Shown: positions 35,958 through 48,267, numbered from the stretch's first letter. The stretch: 64,000 bases of DNA from Congeria kusceri (GCA_027627225.1 CM051034.1:12430261-12494260), one strand, 5' to 3'. Program-made: numbers and translations. The notes: generated from the letters alone by a model not told the origin.

Positions 35958-36454
35958 TGATTGGTAATGAATTATGTATATAATACTGTTAATACTTCCA
36001 ATTTCAGGTCAGTATGTCATGATTCAAATAAGTTCAGATCATAACTCGGGTTTCTGTAACTTTAGAATGTGTGATTACTGTTTGCAGGAAACATAAAGTA
36101 TTATACCACATAAGAATAAATTGCTTTAATGTTTGAGAAAACATTGAAAGACTTCAGTTTTTGACTTCATATTTTGACTTTGTATTTTAGTTTGAGGAAA
36201 TAAGCGCTTATAAATTAAATATAATTTGTTCTGAAAGAAAGAAGAGAAACATTAATCCAAAATTCAATGTGTTGGATTTTATTGGATTTTATAATATATG
36301 ACAAATCATTTATTTATTTTTCAATGAGGCAGATTGTCTAATGAGGTCCTCATTAAGAAATTCTTAAGAACATAAACTTGCAAAATCCACCATAAATGCT
36401 TCTCTGTATTTAATTTCTTATCGTTAAGACTGCTTGCAGTCACCTCGACTTAGT

Positions 36455-36700
36455 TTTCAAAATGGTTGTTCGGTGTTATAATGTACATGAGTGTGTCCGT
36501 GTATGCGTTCGTCCACCCGATCTTGTCTGGACGGTTAATGTATCATTCATCAGGGAATTTTAAAATAACTTGGCACAAATGTTCACCATTAGGAGATTGC
36601 GTTTCGCACGCAAGACCTGTGTCCCTAGCTCAAAGGTCAAGGTCACACTTAAGTGGTCAAATGAGAATATCTGCTTGTTATAAAATGTTTCTTTCTTGAC
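36455..36700 (+). repeat. Single-unit member of the GTCCGT array class
   Basis: A GTGTGTCCGTGTATGCGTTC stretch leads into a block with CAAATGTTCACCATTAGGAG, GCGTTTCGCACGCAAGACC and CTCAAAGGTCAAGGTCACAC. Only one unit is present. Frames at 36466-36699 and 36560-36874 overlap it and are not considered genes. Confidence 0.5.
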
Positions 36701-36904
36701 AATGGGCTCAACATGTTGCCAGCAGGCTCTAGTTTGCCTTGTTTCTATGGACATGAGGAGTAACACACTTAGTAACCCACTGAATTCACACAAAAGACTA
36801 AAATCATGTTCGAATTTTCTGGATCGCAGTGTATTGTCAGTGCAAAAGATTAGCATGTTTTGCTCTGTTTTCATACCTCAGATTTTTGTATCGGACATTA
36901 AAGT

Positions 36905-37350
36905 TACTTTTTATCGCCCCCAAGGAGACTATGTTTTTGCGGGCGTTGGTTTCTTTGTCTGTTTATTTGTTAATTAGCAACTTTATGCAAATAGTTACAA
37001 ACAGTTTTGCAGGAATTTTGTCCGGGAAGGTTGGAATCCCAGGGAGTGAATAAATGATTCTATTTTGTGGTGATCCGAATCACCATCTGGACCAAGGATT
37101 TTTTTCAATGATTCTTTATTATTTGGAGATAATTTCAAGGCTCAAATTTAGCACTTGCAAAGTGGCGAAATGCAAGAATACAGTTAATGTTTCTGTTGCT
37201 CGCTCAAAGTTGAAAGTGAAAAACATGTATGCCAGAGGTATTTTTTTTGTTCCAAAAATATTTGTTCTATCTGTTTTCGAACATAAATGCAAAACAGATT
37301 TTATTTCTACAGAAATTACTGTATGTTTTTATTTTAGGAAATGTACAGTA
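36905..37350 (+). repeat. Worn member of the array class
   Basis: TATCGCCCCCAAGGAGACTA followed by TTTGTCTGTTTATTTG and GGGAGTGAATAAATGATTC resembles the opening of related arrays. No clear tandem unit remains, and the right boundary is set by the following TTAA element. Confidence 0.4.
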
Positions 37351-37354
37351 TTAA

Positions 37355-38607
37355 AGACGTTCGCGACATTTTTTTAATTTTTTTTTCCAACGACAGTTTT
37401 TCTTAAAAATTTGCACAAACATGTGTCAATATATCCGAAAACTTAAACAGTCTTAAAAAATAGGGGTCACCGGCCTTGTTCCGGAAATATTTGGGTTTAA
37501 ATACGCTACCTGTCGAAGCCTTTTTTCAGTTTGTGTGACTAGCAATGTTCAATTATATAAAGCGTTCATATTCAAACAAGGACGGAGATTTTTACATGCA
37601 CCTGTTTTAAATGTTTCGTTTGGCAATATACAAGTGGAGTTTAATGATAAAACGCGCTTTATCTATAGCTACCATTTAAACAAATGACTTTTAATGGACA
37701 CTTTATGAGGTTAATTATGCATTTAATATGCCTTTGAAAACATTACTAAATAATCAAACATACGAATACCTTTTGTTCCAAACGACAGATTTTGTTAAAA
37801 AATTCAATATACATGTGTCATTGTATACTGAAACTAAATCAGTGTTAAAAAAAAGGGGTCACCGGCCTTTTTCCGGAAATATTGGGTTTTGAATATGGTA
37901 CCTGTCGAAGCCTCTTTTTTCAGTTTGGATTAATAATCAATGTTTTAAGTATATAGGAGAGCTTTTTTCAAACAAGGTTATGGTTTTTCAACTGATGTGT
38001 TTTCACGTGTTTTTTTTGGCAATATACAAGTGTATTTTGGCAATATACAAGTGTATTTTGGCAATAAAGAACACTTAACCTTTAATTACTGTTAAAATAA
38101 TGAATTTGCCTGGACATTGATGTAGGTCAAATGGGTACTAAATATACCTTCTAAAACGTCATTTATTATGCATCAATATATTTTGTTCCAAATGACAGAT
38201 TTTCTTAAATTTTTCGCACATACATACACCAATGTATACTTACACCAAAACATTAATAAAAAGAAAGGGTCACCGAACTTATTTTGGAAATATTGGACTT
38301 TAAATAGGGTACCTGTGTAGCCTTTTTCATGTTTCGTGTTTACGTAAACAAAGTATCAAATGCCAAAATAGAATGGAGATATTTAATGGATCTTTCTTTA
38401 ATTAATTTGTATGTCAATACATTGTATACGTGTGTTTGTAATTATTATAATGCTTTATGAACTTTTAACCATTGACTGGAACATAATGACTTACAGAGAT
38501 TCATATTTATTGATTGAAATTAGTATATTGTGACCTATATACAACAAAGAAACAATGAAGCAAAAGGAGAAATTAACCCAATTATTTTCTTTTTTTTGCG
38601 AACGTCT
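37355..38607. mobile_element. 1.25-kb TTAA-flanked element with tandem core
   Basis: The ends AGACGTTCGC and GCGAACGTCT are inverse, bordered on both sides by TTAA (37351-37354 and 38608-38611). The interior is three diverged ~390-base direct copies. Each has TTTTGTTCCAAACGACAGA, a TGTGTCAATGTATAC-like block, GGGGTCACCGGCC, TTCCGGAAATATTGGG and TACCTGTCGAAGCC. No transposase frame is seen. Ends and target suggest a piggyBac- or Kolobok-like non-autonomous element. Confidence 0.8.
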
Positions 38608-38738
38608 TTAACAAAAATGGTTTAAAATTGCACGCGATCTGTGCATCAAATTGGATATTTACTGGTAGTTAATTATACTATTATTTAATAGAATTTCAAG
38701 GAGAAAATAATTTTTGCTAGTGAAAATATTAGCAACTT

Positions 38739-38993
38739 GCGTGTCGTGGGAAACCGGGCTTAATCTATATGCGTAAAGTGTCGTCCCGGATTAGCCTGTG
38801 CAGTCCGCACAAACTTATCTGGGATGGCACTTTCCGCCTACAGTGAATTTATATTTAGAAGAGACTCACTTGAAACAGAAATTACCATAAAAGCGGAAAG
38901 TGTCGTCCTGGAACAGCCTGTGCGGACTGCGCAGGATAATCCTGGACAAAACTTTATGCACATGCATTAAGCCAGGTTTTCCCACAACACGCC
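38739..38993. mobile_element. Complete foldback element
   Basis: Begins GCGTGTCGTGGGAAACCGGG and ends with the inverse CCCACAACACGCC. Each arm contains AAAGTGTCGTCC, GGATTAGCCTGTGCAGTCCG and the inverse repeat of that block, so each arm itself folds. The centre is CTACAGTGAATTTATATTTA, with AAGAGACTCACTTG. It is the reference copy for 10011-12030, 53645-53875 and 59489-59583. Confidence 0.85.
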
Positions 38994-39588
38994 ATATATA
39001 TTGTTTAAGAATATTAAATTGTCTTGTGTCGTTTAGAGCATAAGTGACTGTAGTTCACCTTTATTGGATCGAAAACATGATTGAGATAAAATACTATTCA
39101 CTGCACTCTACCGACTACTTGGAACAAGTTTTTCAGACATTTGAACACAGAAACAATGTAATTCCTGGCCTAGTTTGCAGACAATTTTAAAATAGTTTCA
39201 AAATAACAATTATTATCTCGATGTTAACCGTCATTAATAGACATATATAGTGATTTGTCTGTGAAAACTGTATTATTGGATGCTAAAGTCGGAACAGGTT
39301 ATTTCGTGCAAAACGGTCTAAATGGGTTGTTGTTAGTAGTCATGGGATGACGAGAAAATAAGTGTTCTTCATCTAGACTAAAACAAATTAAAAACAAGTG
39401 TACAGGATTTAAAAAGTGGTCATGTACATAAATAAATATTTTATGTTAATGTAACTGTGTGCCTTATGGCAATCACATCTGTTTCTGTGGCAACGGATTT
39501 ATTTTTAGACTGTTGGTGGATGCCAACATCTTTTGAGAGGGTAATTTCCAAAACTGGTATTGTGGAAAACTTCTTCTTTTCTGTGCAG
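38994..39588. other. AT-rich, no supported feature
   Basis: Nothing recognised before the candidate exon at 39589. Confidence 0.35.
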
Positions 39589-39746
39589 GCTATGAGTCAG
39601 TAAATCGCAACCTGAAAGGGGGTATTTCTTCAAAACAGCAAAAAATCATGAATGTTTTCTTACCTTATAATTATTTTAAAGATAATGTTGGTAATGTGTT
39701 GGTCAAATTAATGACACCCCTATTTTCGGTATTTACTTGGATGTAA
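39589..39746 (+). CDS. Candidate terminal exon, unidentified
   Basis: A pyrimidine-rich acceptor (CTTCTTCTTTTCTGTGCAG) precedes a frame of 52 codons beginning GYESVNRNLKGGISSKQQ and ending PLFSVFTWM before TAA at 39744-39746. Phase is 1 (GC completes the first codon). Composition is protein-like but the length could occur by chance in AT-rich DNA. A partly overlapping frame at 39737-40027 with a hydrophobic stretch (FALVVQVLFLV) could instead represent another exon. No upstream partner was identified. Confidence 0.3.
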
Positions 39747-40306
39747 CCAAATTATTCACCTGGGTGTCCTGGAATAAGACCACTCGATTTATGCGCTACA
39801 TCGGTTATTTTGCACTCGTTGTACAAGTGTTATTTCTTGTTACTGGTTCTTATTCTGAATATTTTGACAACAAATTACTGCAACATAATAATTTTAAACT
39901 GTGTTATGGAAAATCGAGATCACTAAACATAGGACCTACTTTTGACTCAGTAGGCTACGAATCACTAACAGTCGATACCACGCTTTATCGGTTATTCTGC
40001 ATGGCTGGTTGCATAATGACTTGTTAACTGGCATGTATATAATTCGTTTGCATTTGATAATTAGCTTGAAAAATATTTGTTTGTTACTTACGATTAAATG
40101 TGTATTATGATGATATATACTATTGAATAAGAAACCATATTATTAAGTTTAATGGTGGGAAACTGAATTTGATTCAGACAAATGTTTCCTTTTTAGCAAA
40201 AATGCACACACAATTCACATGCTTTTAAAATAGTTTTTTTTGTCACCAACAGTCTTTCTACGTGGTCAGCGTTTTGATTATTGTAATAAATTCTCATAGT
40301 AAAATA

Positions 40307-41046
40307 TAGGGATGGCATCGAATACCAAAATTGGTATTAGAATATTCGCTTTTCCATTCAATAGAATATTCGAATATTTGCATAGATTCTTTTAAGTACT
40401 TTGAGCTTTGTAGAATGATCGACATAATCATTATTTTATATGACGATTTAATACTGATTAGCGAGTAGATCTACTGTTGCACTTTCTAATTAATGCATAA
40501 ATTACATGGAATTACGCGTATACTTAAAATAATTTAAGTTCCCATGTTAATTGTTCTTTAAATCAAAATGTTTTCAATGAGCCACACAATTTTATCATTA
40601 TAGAAACGCGCTGTTTAACAAACAATTTGAGCATCATTTCTCTGTTATACTGGCTGCTAAATGTGTGATTTGTTAGTTATTCTTTGTTGTTAGTTTAACA
40701 CGTCTCAACACGAGTTATAATTACCAGTAACAGTTATGGTTTCCTACTGGCTGATGTTACTGTGTAATACTTGCAACTTGACGAGTGCCCACTGACACTG
40801 ACCCGTGTATTCAATATCTCTCTATCTGACACGTTACACGGGGCCATTCTTATGCAAACATGGTATTAAGTATGTAATGGTGAAATACCGCCATCATGTT
40901 GACAGAAAAAAATACTTGATACAATCGGGAAATTATTGGTTTTGAAAAAAAATACAAAGTTGCGAATATTCGAATAGCATTTTAACTATTCGAATGGCGA
41001 TCATTCAATCAAATATATGAATATTCGAATAGTTTAACCATCCCTA
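40307..41046. mobile_element. 740-bp hAT-like non-autonomous element
   Basis: The ends TAGGGATGG and CCATCCCTA are inverse, and GTAAAATA is repeated exactly on both sides (40299-40306 and 41047-41054), the 8-bp duplication characteristic of hAT elements. Subterminal regions are filled with GAATATTCGAAT words. The interior lacks a transposase frame. Confidence 0.9.
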
Positions 41047-41689
41047 GTAAAATACAGAAAAGGCAAATTGTAATTCTGTACTCACATTTAAGTATTATCG
41101 AGAACAAATTAAAAATATCAAGTGATTAAATATTTTTAAAAAGATGCCCAATTGTATAAATAAATTGTTAGTTTTTTCTGATTTTACATAGTAGAAGAAT
41201 TTTTAGCGAAACAATTGATAATACATTGCAAATTTGGCGTAAATAATTTATTGTTTGTCTAGATGAAATTCAGTGTGTCTGTTTTGAATATTATTGTGTG
41301 AAATGCTGCATGAATTAAGAGATTTATTTTAAATTTTTTTTTATGAATAACTACAGTTGAGTTATAATAGTTGCAACATTTTTTGTAAATTCGAACAAAA
41401 TTAAATCATTTTTTGCTGAAACTGTTGAGTTATATTAGTTGAAGAATGTTTTGTACATTTATACAAAATTAAATCAGATTTTTATAAAATTGTTGAATTT
41501 CTGGCAGCGAATATCAGTTAATGTTCCATTAGGTGCCCTTTGCAATACAAATAAAACGACAAACATAATCGAATAATGCACTGTAATATCAATAGAAATG
41601 GTACTTCTTCACCTTCCGTCTGTTTGCTTTTGCCAATAAAGAGAACCGATCCAGTTCTAGCTTAAAACATACAACAAACAAACTGCAGG

Positions 41690-42570
41690 TAAAAGTAGAT
41701 CATAAATATTGATCGATCAGTGGGAACAGGTTTTGACCAAATCACTTGTCCCATAAACTGAGGCGGTCTTATATTCTACCCATTCTTTATAAAGTTACTG
41801 TTTGAGAACCTTAATTACATATATATAGAATAATTGGCTCAAGTTATGACCAAATAATTTGCTCCATAACCTCAGGTGGCTTTAAATTCTACCTATTCTT
41901 TATAATAAATAAATTATGAAGTGTACTGTTTAAGATGATTATTCGTATACCCAGACAAAAGAATATCTATATGAATTAAAGAGATGCATCCTACATAATC
42001 TGCAGGTAAAAGTAGATCATAAATATTGATCGATGAACGGGCACAGGTTTTGACAACATAATAGACGCTTCCACAAATGTCCATCATATTCAAATTAATC
42101 TTCAAGATTATCCAATCATCGCACTTGGATATCACATGTTTAGCGTGTAAACAGTTTTATACAAAAGAGCACGTGCATTATGTTTGTGATATTCAAATGA
42201 GCACATGGTAATGTTTGTGATTTTCGATGAATAGAAATTTATTCTTTCACAATAGATGGGAGGGAGTTTCAACTATTCGTGGCAAAACCCGGATCGGTCT
42301 ATTAGTCTGATAACACAAGGTGGCCTTAACTTATTAATTTTCTTCTGATAGATTACTAAGTTTACTGTTTGCGATGATTTTATTCTAAGATACACAGACA
42401 GAAGTATTCGTTAAAGTGATGTATTCAATGAGCTATACAAAAACTGCTGGTAAAAGCATTAATATTGGTTGAAAAACTGTGAGTCACACTAGTTCTTACC
42501 AAATAATTTGTCTGATAACCTTAGGTGGCTTTAAATTCTACCTATTCTTTATGTCACATTGTAAAACTTA
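41690..42570 (+). repeat. Diverged array of ~250-300 bp units
   Basis: CTGCAGGTAAAAGTAGATC followed by ATAAATATTGATCGAT occurs at 41683 and 42001, and a worn form at 42446. CCATAAACTGAGGCGG / CCATAACCTCAGGTGGC / GATAACCTTAGGTGGC blocks, each followed by CTACCTATTCTTTAT, occur at about 41752, 41864 and 42515. Three to four old tandem copies are present. Confidence 0.6.
41914..42135 (-). pseudogene. Dispersed repeat with coding-like frame, copy 2
   Basis: The minus-strand frame starting MISKCDDWIILKIN corresponds in sequence and spacing to 19965-20190. Nucleotide similarity extends upstream (ATATCCAAGTGC in both). This copy is embedded in the array 41690-42570, so the array unit is probably the parent repeat. 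It is likely a relic. Confidence 0.35.
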
Positions 42571-43444
42571 CTGTTTAAAAAGCGCTTTTATTGTGAAGTT
42601 AGAATAAGACATCCATCACAGAACAGACCCATGTTTATTACACAAATGTTTTATATGTAGTTAAAAGCTGAGATGTAAGTAAATGGTTTTACAATGTAAT
42701 TATTAAAGTAGACACCTGTATTTATGATTGTGTCAGAAAAAATGAACTTAGGCCATACAAATTTGATTCTATGTTTAGCGTCCCCATGATTTTTCGAAAC
42801 CTACCAACCAGGCAGGAAAAAACAAACAATGTGTCGATAAAAAACATTTTTCTATTACGACTTATTCATGGAAGTGGTCCAAAGCTGAAGCAAATGTTTA
42901 CTTGCACAACTATTATATATCATCTTTATATTGGGAACTTTCCTTTACACAGTATTTTAACTGTGTAAATGACTACTTGCACAATATTTTTTACAAATAT
43001 TGGTAAAAAACCGAAGTCTTTTTTTCTTTTCTTTTTTCCCAATTTGTTTATACGCATTCCGATTTTTCACATTGTCATAATTGTAGTTTTTTTCGTTCAG
43101 GCATCCAAAAACCTAAAGCCCGAGGACACTAAACATAGAATCAAATTGCAATGGCCTTATCGCAAAACAGTATACTATGCATTGAGAAAATTTTGACAAT
43201 ACATCAGAACTGTGTATTTTGACAATACATCAGAACTGTGTCCATGTAAGCATGAAAACCATTTTCCAGGACAGTGAACATGATCAAGGACAAACTCAGT
43301 TTTAAAAAAGGAGTAATGTAAAAATGTGAAGAATATCATCAGTATTGTCTGTAATAAATAACAATAATAAATCGTCTGGTTCACCTATATCAACTCGTTC
43401 ATGTTTATAACAATTCTCACTTGCATTTTTACCAAATGTATCGT
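42571..43444. other. AT-rich, no supported feature
   Basis: A short duplication, TTTTGACAATACATCAGAAC followed by TGTGT, occurs twice at 43191-43240. Frames at 42771-43196 have no splice or compositional support. Confidence 0.35.
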
Positions 43445-44043
43445 GTAGGTACCTATTCTCGAACCTCACCTATTTTCGAACCTTTCGTTCGTGCGCTATT
43501 TACATGTAAGCAAAGTGTGTAAGACGTCATCCGATTATATGTACCAGTGCTACGGTTAACAATCTGTACAATCGTCGCAAAATTATCGGAATTATGCATC
43601 AAAAACTTGTATTTACTATCATAATTTAGTTTTGTTAAACAATTTTATTAAAAACTCTTTACTTTTTATGCATTTCAAATAAATGTACATATTTCTTAAA
43701 CTAAAAGTATTTTTCTGAAAGAAAAACTCCCCTTTGAGTTCACCTATCGGCTACATCGGAAAAACAAGTGATAATCATGTGATACACCATGTGTTCGTTA
43801 TTGATAGCTGTGGGTTCGAGAATAGGTCAGTTATTTTTAGGCCGCCATGCCAGTTGAAATACCAGGGTGGCGACATAATACGGTGTAAATTTGCTAAAAC
43901 ATACAGAATCTGTGTCACTATTAATGCATAAAAATGTGCACCAGAGATTGAAATAGTGATCTATAATGTTGTTTTCAAGAATGCTTTTGCAACAAAGTCT
44001 ACAGGCCAGGGTACATCCTTAGAGGTTCGAGAACTGGTACTTC
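43445..44043. mobile_element. ~600-bp element with GTACC...TTCTCGAACC ends
   Basis: Left GTAGGTACCTATTCTCGAACC and, inverse at the right, GGAAGTACCAGTTCTCGAACC. An internal GTTCGAGAATAGGT repeats the subterminal word. The target duplication is unclear. The frame 43734-43931 lies inside and is not assigned. Confidence 0.55.
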
Positions 44044-44940
44044 CATGATACAGTTTGTATTAATTAATCGTCTCTTATTAACCTATGTTGACTTGTCCAT
44101 GTTATAAGTTCTCACTTGCATTTTTACCAAATTTACAGTCTGTATTTATTTATCATCTGAATAAGAAGCTAACGCCCTTGTGGTTTAACTCCTATGCATC
44201 AGAACTCCAAATCGTTGTTTATTGGCCGATAATCAATGGTAAAGTGCTTACACCATGTTACCGTACATTTGTGCTTACACCATGTTACCATGCAAAGAAC
44301 TGAACTAAAGTCAGAAATGTAACAGAAAATATTGTACCTTCATGTAGTTCATCAGTACAGAATTCCTACACTCATGTGTGCATTATTAGTTAAAATTCCT
44401 TATTGTTATTGACGATTGTTTCAAACTTGCCTATTTGCCCTTTTATCACCCTAATATAATTAAATTAACACATTTTCATAGATTTACTTTATTAGAAAAC
44501 GAAAACTACACTATTATGTGAAGGTAGAATTATCAAACATAGAATAAACTGTGTTATTATACCAATGTCATAAATGCAGTTAACCATTTGTAATTTTTAA
44601 ATTTTGCAGAATAATTAAAAAGTGCCATTGACACCAGCATATTTAATTGCATAAGTCAACTTGATTTTACCACAAAACTATATACATGTACTTGTATGCA
44701 TGTACAAAAATTTCACAATAAAATAGAACCAATTATTGTCTATGCATGTAAATACCGTTAAACAAATCAGTTTTAATGAAAGAGTTATGGAAAAATGCAA
44801 AATATAACATAAATATTAACAGAATATAACAGAATATAACAAACATACTTAAAACACCATGAAATGCAAACAGTTTTATGTGAAAAAAAGATAAAAATCA
44901 TGTCTATTTTATGCTTGGTACTTTTTTTAACTGCTCAACT
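44044..44940. other. AT-rich, no supported feature
   Basis: A small triple of AACAGAATAT words occurs near 44815-44840. Nothing else was recognised. Confidence 0.4.
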
Positions 44941-45455
44941 GTCTTTACATACATGTATATACAGGACGCTGTGAACCGTGTCTTTACATACATGTATATA
45001 CAGGACACTGTGAACCGTGTCTTTACATACATGTATATACAGGACGCTGTGAACCGTGTCTTTACATACATGTATATACAGGACGCTGTGAACCGTGTCT
45101 TTACATACATGTATATACAGGACGCTGTGAACCGTGTCTTTACATACATGTATATACAGGACGCTGTGAACCGTGTCTTTACATACATGTATATACAGGA
45201 CGCTGTGAACCGTGTCTTTACATACATGTATATACAGGACGCTGTGAGCCGTGTCTTTACATACATGTATATACAGATACAGGACGCTGTGAACCGTGTC
45301 TTTACATACATGTATATACAGGACGCTGTGAACCGTGTCTTTACATACATGTATATACAGGATGCTGTGAACCGTGTCTTTACATACATGTATATACAGG
45401 ACGCTGTGAACCGTGTCTTTACATACATGTATATACAGGACGCTGTGAACCGTGT
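44941..45455 (+). repeat. 39-bp minisatellite, 13 near-identical copies
   Basis: GTCTTTACATACATGTATAT followed by ACAGGACGCTGTGAACCGT recurs every 39 bases (44941, 44980 and so on). Only a few single-base variants are present, and one copy (near 45275) has six extra bases (ATACAG). As 39 is divisible by three, both strands show frames with a 13-residue period (44911-45516 plus, 44904-45428 minus). I see no sign that either is a gene. Confidence 0.97.
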
Positions 45456-45689
45456 GACATTAAATTATAAGGATGCATATGTCATAAAAAAAATAATGTT
45501 ACAAACTCCTTCATGACATTATAGTGATTGCTTTGAAACTTCTTTAAGACTAAGGGGGATTTTTGGTGGATGGTGTCATCAACAGGATGTGTTAAACTAA
45601 ACTGTTGTTTTGATTCGATTTTGCAAGAAAACCTGTCATTTTGTAAATATGGATTTAAGAAAATGTGAAAACATGCCTCAATTATTTCT

Positions 45690-45970
45690 CCCCCTATGTT
45701 GTGGGTAGGGAGACATATTGATTTTGTGCTGTCTGTCTGTCTGTCTGTCTGTGATGTGATGTGATGTGATGTGATGTGATGTGATGTGATGGGATGGGAT
45801 GGGATGGGATGGGTGAAATGTCTGCACTTGTTCTTTGGAACCACAGGTTAGATTTTGATGAAACGGCACAGGATTTATCAGTACCAAGTCTAGTTGTGCA
45901 TATTGTCGGCATGTCGCCTTCGGCGGATTTCTGGTGGAGTTACGGCATTTTGATTTCAAAGAAACCTTGT
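45690..45970 (+). repeat. Array-class element with pentanucleotide expansion
   Basis: Opens CCCCCTATGTTGTGGG and GGGAGACATATTGATTTTG, as in the entry boxes of related arrays. Then come GTCT repeats (45731-45750), GTGAT eight times (45751-45790) and GGGAT four times (45791-45810). The remainder (TTGGAACCACAGGTTAGATT) is a single array unit. Minus-strand frames rich in SHHIT are by-products. Confidence 0.75.
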
Positions 45971-46419
45971 TGACATAGAAAACAACATAGCGTTGGGATG
46001 TATATCACAAAAAAACAAGTTAACAGTTTATAATATGCTTATTTTTATACTATATTATGTTTTTCTGTGAGCCTCTACAAAAGATACCTTCCCCTTTAAA
46101 CTCATATTAAATCTATAATAATAATAATTTACAATTAGAGTTTTAAGTATTATTATTGTGTAAATAAGGTATAAATAATACATACATATACTATTTTGGT
46201 CTAGTGAAAACAACTCTAATTAATTGTAATCAAAATTTCAACAAACATTAAAAGTGATCTTACTTTTTAAAATGTGTTTACAGTTTGCATATAATTATGG
46301 CAAATATGTTTTACTATATCTAATTTATATCAATGTATTACTATGGCTACAAATTATATGCACTATCAATAATTCTTTTAACTCCATTTAGTAATTATTG
46401 AGCATTTATTTCATTATTA

Positions 46420-47590
46420 GTCCCCTGCCGGTGTTTCACCGGAGGGCACTATAGGTTTGCCCTCCGTCCGTCAGACCGTCCGTCCGCAAAATATTGTTCC
46501 TGCGATAACTCAAAAAGTACTGAAGATACTTCGATGAAACTTGGTGTACATATAAATGGCAATGTGAGAATTATGCACGACCTTTAATTTTTCACCAGAG
46601 TTCAAAGGTCACGCGACTGTTACTAAAAATAGAAATAAACTAAAACAAACTGGATCCTGGGATAACTCAAAAAGTACTGAAGATATTTAGATGAAACTTG
46701 GTATACAATAAATGGCAATTGACATAAGTTATGACCATGAAACTTGGTACAGAGATTGAACTATAGGTTTGCCATCTGTCTGTGTGTCATTCTGTCTGTT
46801 CCTCCGTATGTCTGTCTGTCCGTCCGTCCCCAAAACCAGGATCCTGTGATAACTCGGAAAGTACTGAAGACACTTTGATGAAACTTTGTATACATAGCGA
46901 CAGCAATATGAGAATTATGCACTACCTTTTATTTTTCACCAGAAAAAGGTCAAAGGTCACGTGACTGTTACTAAAAATAGAAATAAACTTAATACTGTAA
47001 TATTTTGAAAAGTGCATAAGATATGATCATGAAACTTCATGAAACTTGGTACACCGATTGGACTATGGGTTTGCCCTCCGTCTGTGTCCGTCTGTCTGTC
47101 TGTTCGTCCGTCGGTCTCACTCTGTCTGTCTGACAGACAGACACGTCCCCAAAACCTGAATCCTGCGAGAACTCAAAAAGTACTTAAGATACTTTGATGA
47201 AATTTTGTATACATAGAGCAAGGTGAGGATTGTAAACGAACCTTTATTTTTCAACCGAGGTCAAAGATCATAATGACTGTTACTTAAAATAGAAATAAAC
47301 TTAATACTGTAATAATTCGAAAAGAACATAACATATGATCATGAAACTTGGTACACAGGACTATATGATTTCCCTCTGTCAGTTTAGTACTGCAATAACT
47401 CAAAAAGTAACTCGAATGTCTGGTCAATGTTACTAAAATAGAAAAAACAACAACTTAATGCTGCAGTGACAAATGGGATTTGAATATGAAACTTTGTACA
47501 TCTACAGATAAAGGGCAATTTGACAGTATTGCACAATGTTTAATGAGTAGGGGTTTTCACCGGTAGGGTACTCCTGTATTGCTTGCAGTA
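46420..47590 (+). repeat. Array of ~250-300 bp units, GCCCTCCGTCCGTC type
   Basis: Starts CCGGTGTTTCACCGGAGGGC and ends TTTTCACCGGTAGGGTACTCC. Units carry GCCCTCCGTCCGTC / GCCATCTGTCTGTG / GCCCTCCGTCTGTG entry stretches, GCGATAACTCAAAAAGTACTG, GATGAAACTTGGTATACAT, AATTATGCACGACC and TTCAAAGGTCACG, then GACTGTTACTAAAAATAG. About four units are present, each repeating its own entry stretch. Confidence 0.8.
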
Positions 47591-48267
47591 CTATCAAAGC
47601 CTTGGTTTATTATGAAATTAAAGCGTAATGTATCTTTAAAGGAATGAAAAACATAAGAAATAAAGTAAAATTTAGCACAATCATACAAATACAAAGAAAT
47701 AAAGTAAAAAGTAACGCAATCGTAACAATACAAGTTACTGCTTTTTAGACAGCTGATTCATTAGGTGACTTTCCAATATTCCGTAGACACATAATAATTA
47801 ATATATGCTTCTTTTTTGTATTCAGTGACCTTTCCTTTTCTTCCTAGAACTGTTTCTCTAGTGCTCTGTGCTCAGGGTATTGAACTATTCTGTCTGTTTA
47901 AGACATAAAAACCGAGCTTGTGCTATAAAAAGTGTGTAGGCATTCTTGTTATAACAACTGGATACATGAGACTGTTAAAATAGAACCTGGATGCATGAGA
48001 CAGTTGATCATTTCATATTTATTTATAATAAGGATTCAAAATTGTCTCAAGATTGCTGCACTCTGGAAATTGGTAAAAGGTATTTACGTCAGCACAGTTA
48101 AAAGATAATTTCAGTTCAAATTTGTTTACATCGCAATGGCATATATGTACAGTTTGGGAACAGTTAGAGAGGGCATTGTTTTGTCTTCCTGATTTTCATG
48201 TCGTCACATTTGGTTTCAGTTGTTATTTATTGATGATTTATGTAATGTTTTTTTTTTTAATGTTCAG
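47591..48267. other. AT-rich, no supported feature
   Basis: No element end or exon was recognised before the acceptor at 48267. Confidence 0.35.

Noticed and set aside
44904..45516. Long open frames on both strands (174 and 201 codons)
   Set aside because: They result from a 39-bp tandem repeat lacking stops; both strands being equally open argues against coding.
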